From NCBI GenBank assembly GCA_902800215.1, contig CADCDS010000003.1:47318-111317 (forward strand): DNA of 64,000 bases, read 5' to 3'. The position numbers and the translations under genes were made by a program. A model generated the notes under the pieces. That model did no database searches. It was not told the origin of the DNA and saw only the letters and a program-made list of their open reading frames with translations. Source of the stretch: an uncultured Bacteroidales bacterium (GTDB lineage: Bacteria > Bacteroidota > Bacteroidia > Bacteroidales > Paludibacteraceae). Below are positions 1 to 7,924 of this stretch, in pieces (position 1 is the first letter of the stretch; each line of letters begins with the position of its first letter).

Positions 1-1
1 A

Positions 2-1528
2 CGAGAACCGCAGTCAGCATCCTTCTGGAGTGAGAAAGGTCAAGTGTCGTTCTTGAAAGGCGATACCCTGCAAGCCGTGGAGGCTTTTGAACAAGCGGCT
101 AAGTACGACAAGACCAATCCGGCCATCTGGTCTGCGTTGGGTGTGATTAACCTGATGTTAGAGCGGGAAGAAGATGCGTATGTGCAGCTAAGCCAGGCGA
201 TTAACTTAGGTTCAAAATGGGCAGGCGACTATATCAACCGGGGTCTGTTGCATTATCGGAAGCATAACTACCGTGGTGCGTTATCGGATTTTGATCAGGC
301 GGTGAAGATCTCCCCCCGTGATGCGGAGAGTTATTATAACCGCGGTATTATGCGGCAAGAAGTGGGTGACTACAACAAGGCGTTGGAGGACTTGAACACC
401 GCTATTTCCCTGGATCCGGAACGAACAGAGATGCGTTATCAACGCGGCCTGATCGAGTTACAACTCAAACAATGGAGTGCTGTCGTGGAGGATATGAACG
501 CGATGATTGCCCGTTATCCGTATTTCCTGCCGAGTTATTATGTAGCGGCGCAGGCGTGCACCAAGCAGGGTAAGGATAAAGCGGCTTACCGGTACAAGGA
601 GCAAGCGGCGGAATTAGAGCAGCGCAAAGAGGAGATCCAGGCACAGCAGGCGAGTCAGCCGAAGACCGATATGCTGATTGCTGACGCCCAGCCGCAGAAG
701 AAAGACTACCGAAAGGAGTTTTCTGCCAATACCGCGCAAAATCAGACAGATCTTCCGGAAGAGGAAGAGAAATATGAATCTCAGACCCGTGGAACGGTGC
801 AGAAACGCCATCAAGACATCGTGTTAGAGTCCAATATCGTACTCAGTTATTACAGTCAGGATTTGAGTTTGAGACGTACGAACTACTACCATCCGACGGT
901 AGATCAACTCAACAAACGGGAAGTGTTACCGGCGGCCTTGCGTTTTACGTGTCAGGAGTTGACCTTGACGGCAGAGATGGTGGATTTCCATTTTGCGGAG
1001 ATTACCCGTCTGTCGCAGATGATCGACGAAGGACCGACCGCCGCGTTGTATTTCGCTCGAGCGATCGAGTTTGCGGTCGTTCAGGACTACACCAGTGCCA
1101 TTGACGACTGCACGAAAGCGACCTTGTTAGCCGATCCGGATATGACGCTTATTCTGACCTTCTGCCGTGCCAATTGGCGGTATCGTCTGTTTGAATACCA
1201 GCGTGCGACAGGAGAACAGGAAGCGACGGCATCGATGGATTTTGACATCATGCTTCGAGATTATGATCAAGTGATTCGACTGCAGCCGGACTTTGCGTTT
1301 GCATTGTACAACAAGGCCAATATCCTCTGTGCGCAACACGAGTGGAAAGACGCCATCGAGTATTACACGCGTGCCATTGCTCAGGATGTGGATTTTTCCG
1401 AAGCCTATTTTAACAGGGGGTTGACCTATCTCTACACCGGTGAGCACGAGAAAGGTCTGGCGGATTTGAGTAAAGCCGGAGAGTTAGGTATTTACCAGGC
1501 ATATAATTTGATTACCCGATTTAAATGA
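2..1528 (+). CDS. TPR-repeat protein, 5'-truncated by window edge
   Basis: Tetratricopeptide-repeat protein, probably a protein-interaction scaffold. The visible part has at least five TPR units in two blocks, about residues 1-190 and 320-500, with the usual W/L/G/Y/A/F/A/P spacing, for example the YYNRG and AYFNRGLTYLY segments. A charged Gln/Glu-rich linker lies between the blocks. The first start-like codon is GTG at 44, but the frame is open to the left edge and the upstream residues (FWSEKGQV) continue a TPR helix, so the gene starts outside the window. It overlaps the next gene by 4 bp (ATGA), so the four genes up to 5186 look like one operon. The partner is unknown. Confidence 0.85.
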   Translation, partial: REPQSASFWSEKGQVSFLKGDTLQAVEAFEQAAKYDKTNPAIWSALGVINLMLEREEDAYVQLSQAINLGSKWAGDYINRGLLHYRKHNYRGALSDFDQAVKISPRDAESYYNRGIMRQEVGDYNKALEDLNTAISLDPERTEMRYQRGLIELQLKQWSAVVEDMNAMIARYPYFLPSYYVAAQACTKQGKDKAAYRYKEQAAELEQRKEEIQAQQASQPKTDMLIADAQPQKKDYRKEFSANTAQNQTDLPEEEEKYESQTRGTVQKRHQDIVLESNIVLSYYSQDLSLRRTNYYHPTVDQLNKREVLPAALRFTCQELTLTAEMVDFHFAEITRLSQMIDEGPTAALYFARAIEFAVVQDYTSAIDDCTKATLLADPDMTLILTFCRANWRYRLFEYQRATGEQEATASMDFDIMLRDYDQVIRLQPDFAFALYNKANILCAQHEWKDAIEYYTRAIAQDVDFSEAYFNRGLTYLYTGEHEKGLADLSKAGELGIYQAYNLITRFK

Positions 1529-2424
1529 GAGCCATACGACACATATTTATCCTTTGTCTTTTGTCCTTTGTCCTTATTCCGGTAAAAGGTCAGTTGCTAT
1601 ACGAGATTTCGGGTAACGGGGTGAAAGACAAATCGTATCTGTTAGCGACGAACCGTTTGGTGGATATGACTTTTCTGGACACGATACCGAATGTGTTCAA
1701 ATGCTTTGGACAATGCGATAAAGTGATCACGGAATTTGCAATGCAAGACTATGAAGCCTTGTCTGCATTACGCCAGGCAGCGGTGCTACCCGACTCGATT
1801 AAACTGAGTAATTTTTACAGCGAAAGCGAATATACGCTAATTGATAATAGTCTTCGCATTGGTTTGGGCATGGGTTTAGATCAGCTATGCCGCATGAAAC
1901 CGGCGTATCTGACGGAGATGTACCGAACGGAATTGATGAAGAATTGGTTGCAGTTTGACGAGCAGCGATCGATGGAGAGTTTCTTCGAATCGATCGCCGC
2001 AGAACGGGATATGCCGGTGATCGGATTGGATGATATCGGGGAGACGATGTACATGCTTTTTGACCGGGAACCGTTTCATTGGCAGTGCACAGAGTTGCTG
2101 AAAGTGATCGAATATCCGGAGAATGAGGTGAAGCAAGAGAAGACGCTGAAGGCGATGTATCTGGACGGCAGACTGAGCGATATCGCGTACCAGGTGGAAG
2201 GGCCGGATAACAAGACCAGTATCTCCTTTTCGGACTATAAAGTCTATTGTGCGCGAAACAAAGAATGGGTCAAACGGTTAAAGAAACACCTGAAGGACGG
2301 GAATGCGTTTATCACGCTCAATGCCATCTATTTGGGAGGCGAGAAAGGATTAATTGAACAACTACGGGCGGCAGGATATCGGGTTCGGCCCGTGAACAGA
2401 GGAATAAAATTAAAACAACAATAA
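1525..2424 (+). CDS. TraB/GumN family secreted protein
   Basis: 299 aa with an N-terminal signal peptide. The mature part begins with the TraB/GumN pattern: an ISGNG..KSYLLAT strand, DTIPNVF, then a region ending VITEFAM, and a late GLIEQLRAAGYRV segment. The family is related to Tiki-type metalloproteases, but the substrate in Bacteroidota is not known. The start ATG overlaps the stop of the TPR gene, indicating translational coupling. The signal-peptide codons are built from a 7-bp tandem array (1550-1577). Family confidence is good; function is open. Confidence 0.8.
   Translation: MRAIRHIFILCLLSFVLIPVKGQLLYEISGNGVKDKSYLLATNRLVDMTFLDTIPNVFKCFGQCDKVITEFAMQDYEALSALRQAAVLPDSIKLSNFYSESEYTLIDNSLRIGLGMGLDQLCRMKPAYLTEMYRTELMKNWLQFDEQRSMESFFESIAAERDMPVIGLDDIGETMYMLFDREPFHWQCTELLKVIEYPENEVKQEKTLKAMYLDGRLSDIAYQVEGPDNKTSISFSDYKVYCARNKEWVKRLKKHLKDGNAFITLNAIYLGGEKGLIEQLRAAGYRVRPVNRGIKLKQQ
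1550..1577 (+). repeat. Heptamer tandem array in a signal peptide
   Basis: Four 7-bp units close to TCCTTTG encode the hydrophobic core of the TraB/GumN signal peptide. The same unit word recurs at 2995-3022 and 31783-31817. Confidence 0.8.
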
Positions 2425-2425
2425 G

Positions 2426-2983
2426 ATGAAAAAGGTATTTTCTGTATTGGTAGCGCTGACGTTAGCGCTGAGTGTAAACGCCGCTGAACGCGGTAAGTTC
2501 ATTCATGTGGACAACACGGTGAACAAGAACCTGAAACCACAGATTGCATTCCGCATCGACCATAAGGAGGATGCAGATGTAACGACATTGCTGGTGAAGT
2601 TAGTCAGTACCAGTGCGTACTATGAGTTCACCGACGCATCGCGTGTACTCTTTCGTTTGAGTGACGGCAAAGCGATCCGTCTGAACCGTAACGGTGCGGC
2701 AGTAAGCAATGAGAAGAAGTATTCTGAGAAGAAAGGTACGGCAACTATCACGTTCTACCCTACTGTCACGGAGTACGAAGTGACACCGGAGTTGATCGAG
2801 GCATTGGAGAAAGGCGAGACCGTAATCAAGGTGCGTATCGTACCAAAGGAGAATGAACCGAAGGACTACGATATCGTGGAGAGTTATCAGGCACGGTTCT
2901 CTTCTGACCTGCTCAAATCGTATCAGGAAGCGGTGTTAAACAACCGAAAAGCGCACTCCGACATTAGCGATGAGGATTTTTAA
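2426..2983 (+). CDS. Hypothetical secreted protein
   Basis: 185 aa, not recognised. The signal peptide is clear (MKKVFSVLVALTLALSVNA, cleavage after NAA or nearby). The mature protein is lysine- and glutamate-rich, with predicted beta strands (VTTLLVKLVSTSAYYEF, GTATITFYPTVTEYEVT) and no cysteines, which suggests a small beta-sandwich. It starts 1 bp after the preceding stop, and its last 14 bp overlap the start of the amidase-like gene, so it is probably expressed and exported with its neighbours. Confidence 0.7.
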   Translation: MKKVFSVLVALTLALSVNAAERGKFIHVDNTVNKNLKPQIAFRIDHKEDADVTTLLVKLVSTSAYYEFTDASRVLFRLSDGKAIRLNRNGAAVSNEKKYSEKKGTATITFYPTVTEYEVTPELIEALEKGETVIKVRIVPKENEPKDYDIVESYQARFSSDLLKSYQEAVLNNRKAHSDISDEDF

Positions 2984-5186
2984 ACATATATTTATCCTTG
3001 TTCTTTGTGCCTTGTTCTTTGTGCCAGCCAAGGCCGATATCGGCATGCAGGAGTTAGGGGACTCGTTAACCGCATGGACCGGTTTTTCATCCGTGTGGTC
3101 ACCGGCCGTAAAGGTGAAGAACCTGCGTGTGAATGGGAACAAGATCACGGTCAAGACCAATAAAACACTCAAAGATGTACGCTGGACGACCGCCAATATC
3201 GCTGAACTGAAACGCAAAGTGAGTCGTTGGGTGCTGGGTCATGAGAAAGGCAAAGTGACCATTCAGACGGCGAACATCGATATCGAGAATTTGGTTACCA
3301 ACTGCGCCAAAGGCATTCTTGCAACCGGAAAACCACACGACTTATCGGACCGAAACATTGCTTTGTATCCGAGTCACGGTCTGTATTACAACCGGGATCG
3401 GGATGAGTGGATCTGGCAACGTGCTACCTTATGGACCACGGTAGAGGACCTGTACAGCCAGGAATATGTGCGGCTGATCAAGCAGATGTTGGAGAATGCC
3501 GGTGCGACGATCCATATGCCGCGTGCCGGTCTTGAGCAACAACAACGAGGTATCTCCGGCATGCCGGCTTGGACCGAAGGCGCACGCTATTGGTTGATCT
3601 CGCAAGGTGCCGACTCTACCCTTTGGAACTTATACGAAGGGGATGAGTATAAGGATGACATGAAGTGCAGGGCGCTGTGGATCAATTCCTTAGAGACACC
3701 GATCGACCTGTGTCTGGCTTTTCATACCGACGGAAACGACAGCGGCAATGACAGCACGATCATCGGCACGCTGGTTATCTACACTGCCAAGGACGATGAC
3801 GGACATAGCAAGCTGAGAGACGGCAGAGACCGGGAGACCGTGAACCGAAACTTAGCGGATTGGATTCAGACGCAGGTGACGGAAGACTTACGGCATATCG
3901 CGCCGGAATGGACAAGGCGGCAACTCAAAGAAGCCAATTACTGTGAGACGCGTGTGCCGGTGGTGCCGAGTATCATCCTGGAACTGTTGAGTCACAAAAA
4001 CATGGCCGACATGCGGTACGGTTTGGATCCCAAGTTCCGTTTTGCCGCCAGCCGTGCCGTCTATAAAGGCATCTTACGCTATCTGAACGGTACCAACGCG
4101 GTGGTACAACCCTTACCTGTTCAACAATTGGCGATCACACAGGAAGGAGTGTTACAATGGAGACCCACTATTGATAGTCTGGAAACGACGGCTACCCCAT
4201 CCTATTACATGGTGTATATTCAGGAGAATGACGGCGACTGGAATGTCCAGCAAGTGGAAGAAGTGACGGAATTGCAGGTAGAGCTGAAACGCGGAGTACT
4301 ATATAACTACTATGTCGTCGCCGGCAATGAAGGAGGTCTGAGTATGCCGAGTCCTATTGTAAGCGCATATATGAGTGAGCAGGAGAATGCACCTATGGCG
4401 CTGGTGGTGGATGCGTTTGACGATGTGTACGGCGTAGAATGGTTCGCTGACAGCACCTATGCCGGTATCGTGCCGGGCAGTTATGCCTGTGAGAACTATT
4501 TCTCTTGCGCGTATATCGGCGAACAATGGAACTACACCCGCAGCGATGAATGGAAAGATGACGATAACTGCGGTTGGGGAGCTTGTTACCGCGACTATGC
4601 CGGCAAACAAACCATCGGCAACACCCATGACTGGTGTGCCCAACACGGACGAGTACTGCGCCAAATGCGAATCTCGTATGTCAGTTGTACGGCGGGAATG
4701 AAGGAAGCCTTCAGCCTTCAGCCTTCAGTATTCAGTCTTTTGGATATTGTCTGCGGTAGGCAGAGAGATGCATTATCGGCTGAGATCCAACAGTTTATCG
4801 CACCGTATCTAGATAAGGGCGGTAAGTTGTTACTGAGCACCGATCATTTCAGTTCTCTCGATCCCCAATGGGCAAAGAAGTACCTGCACGCGCAGTACTA
4901 TGCGGCGCAGGCTACGCACAGCGGCCGTGTCGTCAGTTCAAGGCATCGCCCGTATCAACTGGTGTTAAGGCCGAATGCGGAACAGCTTTTCACCTGTCAT
5001 CCGGAAGGATTAAAACCGGCGGACAATGAGGCAGAGAAAATTGCCACGTACGCAGATATGCGGTGTCCGGCAGCGATAGGTTATAATCACCGCACCTTAG
5101 TGTTCGGTTTTCCGTTGGAAGCGACGCAGGATTTTGAAAGTATCTGCCAGCATGCGCTCGAATGGCTGATGAATGAGGAGGAATAA
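2970..5186 (+). CDS. Secreted N-acetylmuramoyl-L-alanine amidase-like protein
   Basis: 738 aa. Signal peptide (MRIFKHIFILVLCALFFVPA), then an amidase_3-like domain at about residues 120-370: SHGLYYNRDRDEW, an LAFHTDGND motif matching the zinc-site HTD of the family, and an ILELLSHKN segment where the catalytic Glu is expected. A fibronectin III-like segment follows at about 400-460, then a C-terminal part with Trp-rich and Ser/Asp-rich stretches like proteins often annotated golvesin-like or xanthan lyase in Bacteroidales. Likely acts on peptidoglycan or a cell-surface glycan; the substrate is inferred only. Last gene of the operon, followed by a strong terminator. Confidence 0.72.
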   Translation: MRIFKHIFILVLCALFFVPAKADIGMQELGDSLTAWTGFSSVWSPAVKVKNLRVNGNKITVKTNKTLKDVRWTTANIAELKRKVSRWVLGHEKGKVTIQTANIDIENLVTNCAKGILATGKPHDLSDRNIALYPSHGLYYNRDRDEWIWQRATLWTTVEDLYSQEYVRLIKQMLENAGATIHMPRAGLEQQQRGISGMPAWTEGARYWLISQGADSTLWNLYEGDEYKDDMKCRALWINSLETPIDLCLAFHTDGNDSGNDSTIIGTLVIYTAKDDDGHSKLRDGRDRETVNRNLADWIQTQVTEDLRHIAPEWTRRQLKEANYCETRVPVVPSIILELLSHKNMADMRYGLDPKFRFAASRAVYKGILRYLNGTNAVVQPLPVQQLAITQEGVLQWRPTIDSLETTATPSYYMVYIQENDGDWNVQQVEEVTELQVELKRGVLYNYYVVAGNEGGLSMPSPIVSAYMSEQENAPMALVVDAFDDVYGVEWFADSTYAGIVPGSYACENYFSCAYIGEQWNYTRSDEWKDDDNCGWGACYRDYAGKQTIGNTHDWCAQHGRVLRQMRISYVSCTAGMKEAFSLQPSVFSLLDIVCGRQRDALSAEIQQFIAPYLDKGGKLLLSTDHFSSLDPQWAKKYLHAQYYAAQATHSGRVVSSRHRPYQLVLRPNAEQLFTCHPEGLKPADNEAEKIATYADMRCPAAIGYNHRTLVFGFPLEATQDFESICQHALEWLMNEEE
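2995..3022 (+). repeat. Heptamer tandem array in a signal peptide
   Basis: Four 7-bp units alternating between TCCTTGT-like and TCTTTGT/GCCTTGT, encoding the signal-peptide core of the amidase-like protein. Same word family as 1550-1577. Confidence 0.75.
4707..4741 (+). repeat. Heptamer tandem array inside the amidase-like gene
   Basis: Three perfect GCCTTCA units, then GTATTCA and a decayed unit. They encode the in-frame segment FSLQPSVFSLL. Confidence 0.85.
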
Positions 5187-5217
5187 AAAAAAGAGGCTCA
5201 TATGAGTCTCTTTTTTG
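5186..5217. terminator. Bidirectional rho-independent terminator
   Basis: Near-perfect inverted repeat (AAGAGGCTCAT / ATGAGTCTCTT, one G-T pair) flanked by A and T runs, between convergent genes. It can stop transcription from both sides. Confidence 0.9.
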
Positions 5218-5233
5218 TTCACTGAGGATGCTA

Positions 5234-5446
5234 TTACTTAGCGAGTTCCTCGAGCTGAGCTGCAGCTTCTTCCAGAGTAATTTCCGCCTCAGGAGCAGCC
5301 TCTTCAGTAGCCTCTTCAGCAGCCTCTTTGCAGCATTTGTGCTCTTCAGCTTCCTTGCAGCACTCTTTGTTCTCACCCTTGCAACCGCAAGCAGTAAATG
5401 CCATCGAAGCGCCAAACAGGATAGCGAATAAATAAACCTTCTTCAT
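5234..5446 (-). CDS. Small cysteine- and glutamate-rich lipoprotein
   Basis: 70 aa, not assigned to a named family. A lysine-headed signal sequence ends in a lipobox-like FTAC, so Cys20 would be lipidated. The mature part has paired Cys motifs (CGCKG, ECCKE, KCCKE) followed by an Ala/Glu-rich helix ending LEELAK. The paired cysteines could bind metal, but this is inference. A strong promoter lies at 5520-5551 and a shared terminator at 5186-5217, so it is a single-gene unit. Confidence 0.75.
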   Translation of the reverse strand: MKKVYLFAILFGASMAFTACGCKGENKECCKEAEEHKCCKEAAEEATEEAAPEAEITLEEAAAQLEELAK

Positions 5447-5519
5447 AATTCAATTGAATTTAATGTGTTAATTTAATCTTTTTTGTCCTTTAAAGGACTT
5501 GATTTATCAAAATCGGGTG

Positions 5520-5567
5520 CAAAAGTACAAAAATTTTTGGAGATATGCAAAAAAATGTGTAATTTTG
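5520..5567. promoter_or_regulatory. Interlocked divergent promoters (lipoprotein / queH)
   Basis: Minus promoter: TTTG (complement of 5548-5551), 20 bp, TACTTTTG (complement of 5520-5527). Plus promoter: TTTG 5536-5539, 20 bp, TAATTTTG 5560-5567. Each -33 box lies in the spacer of the other promoter. The 48-bp module matches 22307-22354 at 42 of 48 positions in the opposite orientation. Confidence 0.85.
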
Positions 5568-5595
5568 TATCGTTTTTTTGAAAAATGATATCTGC

Positions 5596-6195
5596 ATGCG
5601 TCAAAAGAGTTCCATTATAGTGCCTCAAGGATGTAAACGTGTACTGCTGCATGCGTGCTGTGCGCCGTGTTCGAGTGCGATCGTGGAATGGTTGCTGGCG
5701 CACGATATCGAGCCGGTGATCTACTATTTTAATCCGAATATCTACCCGCTGGAGGAATATGAGATCCGGAAGAACGAGAGTAAAAGGCATGCGGAAAGTC
5801 TCGGTATCACATGGATAGATGATGACTATCGTCATGATGCCTGGCGGGAAGCGGTGTGCGGATTGGAACACGAGCCGGAGAGAGGAAGACGATGTGAAGC
5901 CTGCTTCTATCACCGACTGCTGGCAACAGCCAAGAAGGCGCATGAGATGGGAATAGAATACTTTGCCACCACCCTCGCCTCGTCCCGTTGGAAGAACTTA
6001 GAACAAATTAACGCCGCCGGACAAGCGGCAGCGTTAATGGTTAATGGCGAAGGGCCAAAGGCGAATGTTCAATTCTGGGCGCAGAACTGGCGGAAAGACG
6101 GTCTTCAGGAACGCAGAAACACGTTACTCAAAGAATACGGATTCTATAACCAGTTATACTGCGGTTGTGAGTTTAGCAACTCTCAAACTGCTTAA
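5596..6195 (+). CDS. queH: Epoxyqueuosine reductase QueH
   Basis: 199 aa. Performs the last step of queuosine synthesis, reducing epoxyqueuosine in tRNA. Shows the family's HACCAPC at the N terminus, YYFNPNIYP, the R-C-E-x-C pair (RRCEACFYHRL), ATTLASSRWKN and a late CGCEFS, giving the cysteines expected for the iron-sulfur cluster and reductase pair. A TTG at 5578 is in frame but lies only about 10 bp after the -7 box, so ATG 5596 is preferred. A heptamer array (6033-6067) adds an NGEGPKAN-type insert. The 3' end overlaps pheS convergently by 23 bp, with no terminator between them. Confidence 0.93.
   Translation: MRQKSSIIVPQGCKRVLLHACCAPCSSAIVEWLLAHDIEPVIYYFNPNIYPLEEYEIRKNESKRHAESLGITWIDDDYRHDAWREAVCGLEHEPERGRRCEACFYHRLLATAKKAHEMGIEYFATTLASSRWKNLEQINAAGQAAALMVNGEGPKANVQFWAQNWRKDGLQERRNTLLKEYGFYNQLYCGCEFSNSQTA
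6033..6067 (+). repeat. Heptamer tandem array inside queH
   Basis: Five 7-bp units: GTTAATG twice, GCGAAGG, GCCAAAG, GCGAATG. It joins two word families seen separately elsewhere (GCGAATG in gcvP). Encodes VNGEGPKAN in frame. Confidence 0.85.
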
Positions 6196-7219
6196 GGAAG
6201 CGTACGTCATTCTCCGAGAACAGGCGCAGGTCCTTGACGCGGTATTTGAGGTTCGTGATACGCTCCACACCCATACCGAAAGCATAACCGCTGTATTCCT
6301 TACTATCTATACCGCAGGCTTCGAGTACGTTGGGGTCCACCATACCGCAGCCGAGGATTTCCACCCAACCGGTGTTTTTGCAGAATGAACATCCTTTGCC
6401 GCCGCAGATATTACAGCTGATATCCATTTCGGCACTCGGTTCCGTGAACGGGAAATACGACGGACGGAGACGAATCTTGGTCTCTGCTCCGAACATCTCC
6501 TTACTGAAATACAGCAATGCTTCCCGCAGGTCAGCAAAGCTGACATTCTTGTCGATATACAGTCCTTCTACCTGATGGAAGAAACAGTGTGCACGCGCCG
6601 AGATAGCTTCGTTACGATATACCCTACCCGGACAGAGCACACGGATCGGCGGTTTCTGGCTGGTCATAACACGTGTCTGCACAGACGAAGTATGGGAACG
6701 CAGCAGGATATCCGTCGGTTTTTGCACGCCGATCTCTTTCTCCACGAAGAACGTATCCTGCATGTCACGAGCCGGGTGTTCGGGTGCAAAATTAAGCATG
6801 CCATAGACGTGCTTGTCATCTTCCACTTCCGGTCCCTGCGCAATGGTGAAACCGATACGGCTGAAGATATCTTCGATCTCTTCACGCACGAGCGACAAAG
6901 GGTGACGGGTACCTAAAGCGATAGGATCCGGCGTACGAGTGAGGTCAACACTTTGGCTGTTGGCTTTTAGCTGTTGGCTTTCGATCGTCTCTTTGAGTTC
7001 ATTGATACGGCTTTCAGTTTCCTGACGCAGCTGGTTCAATAGCTGGCCCAATTCCCGTTTCTGCTCTGCCGGTACGGTACGGAACTCATTGAAGAGCGAG
7101 GTAATCTCGCCTTTCTTACTGAGATACTTGATACGCAGCGCTTCCAATTCTTCCGCATTCGCTGCTTTTAAGTCTTTGACTTGGCCTAATAAGGCTTGAA
7201 TATTTTCTTTTAATTCCAT
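6173..7219 (-). CDS. pheS: Phenylalanine--tRNA ligase alpha subunit
   Basis: 348 aa. Class II aminoacyl-tRNA synthetase subunit that charges tRNA-Phe with PheT (not in the window). N-terminal coiled coil (about 1-85) for tRNA binding, then the catalytic core with motif 2 (GRVYRNEAISARAHCFFHQVEG), a Cys4 insert (CNICGGKGCSFC), LGCGMVDPNVL, and motif 3 (GMGVERI). A longer frame reaches 7273, but MELKEN at 7219 is the family start and fits the 2-bp gap to the upstream gene. The coiled-coil end contains a heptamer array giving QQLKANSQ. Last gene of the gdhA operon. Confidence 0.96.
   Translation of the reverse strand: MELKENIQALLGQVKDLKAANAEELEALRIKYLSKKGEITSLFNEFRTVPAEQKRELGQLLNQLRQETESRINELKETIESQQLKANSQSVDLTRTPDPIALGTRHPLSLVREEIEDIFSRIGFTIAQGPEVEDDKHVYGMLNFAPEHPARDMQDTFFVEKEIGVQKPTDILLRSHTSSVQTRVMTSQKPPIRVLCPGRVYRNEAISARAHCFFHQVEGLYIDKNVSFADLREALLYFSKEMFGAETKIRLRPSYFPFTEPSAEMDISCNICGGKGCSFCKNTGWVEILGCGMVDPNVLEACGIDSKEYSGYAFGMGVERITNLKYRVKDLRLFSENDVRFLKQFESC
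6954..6981. repeat. Heptamer tandem array inside pheS
   Basis: Four 7-bp units alternating TGGCTNT and TGGCTTT/TAGCTGT (coding strand: AGCCAAC/AGCTAAA type). Encodes QQLKANSQS. Same word family as the arrays in alaS and valS. Confidence 0.85.
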
Positions 7220-7221
7220 AA

Positions 7222-7923
7222 TTACTCCAAGAAATAATCCACGGTTGTTACTACGCGTACATGCTTCACCCAAGGCTGGTACTCATCGGACTCGATGGAG
7301 AACTGTCCTTGGCTGGCACGACGGATCGAGCCCAGCGAGCATTGTGCATCCTCTGCAAACTTCTGTGCGACGGTACGTGCGTTACGGGTAGCCTCCTCGA
7401 TCATCGACGGCTTGAGTTCCGGCAGACCGTTGTACTGGTAATCCAGGTTCCAGCTGTTGCTGGTCACAATGATACCCTCTTTGAGCAAGTCCGACTCTTT
7501 ACCTTGACTGCTTACCACCAAGTCCACGTTATCCGTAGAGATGACGAGAGAGGTGCTCAGCGTGTACTTATAGTCAGGCCGGCGGTCGCCGTAATAGCTG
7601 TCCCAATTGTTGGATACAGAGATCGATCCCTGCTGGATATCCTCATTCGAGAATCCCAAGGAGAGAAGATGTCTCTTCACACGGTCGGTGACTCTTGCCA
7701 ATTGCTCATAGAGCGCAGGCAGGTCATTTCCGCTCCATGAGTAAGACAACGGCCAAACGGCATGGTCGGCCGTTACCTCACGGGTACTGAGACCTTTCAC
7801 ACTCACGGCACGGTCTTTCGACGCAAACTTACAGATTCCCTTGTTAATAAAGAATCCTCCCAGACACAAACCGACTGCGATCAGCGCGCCGGCTGCTACA
7901 TTTTTACTCCAATCTACTTTCAT
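7222..7923 (-). CDS. SIMPL domain (DUF541) membrane-anchored protein
   Basis: 233 aa. One N-terminal membrane anchor (about 10-27), then a SIMPL/DUF541 domain: RAVSVKGLSTREVTAD at the start, Q-G-S-I-S in the middle, and MIEEATRNARTVAQKFAED near the end, all typical. The family forms extracytoplasmic oligomers; its function is not settled. It starts 1 bp after the Na/Pi cotransporter stop and ends 2 bp before pheS, so it is co-transcribed. Confidence 0.85.
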   Translation of the reverse strand: MKVDWSKNVAAGALIAVGLCLGGFFINKGICKFASKDRAVSVKGLSTREVTADHAVWPLSYSWSGNDLPALYEQLARVTDRVKRHLLSLGFSNEDIQQGSISVSNNWDSYYGDRRPDYKYTLSTSLVISTDNVDLVVSSQGKESDLLKEGIIVTSNSWNLDYQYNGLPELKPSMIEEATRNARTVAQKFAEDAQCSLGSIRRASQGQFSIESDEYQPWVKHVRVVTTVDYFLE

Positions 7924-7924
7924 A

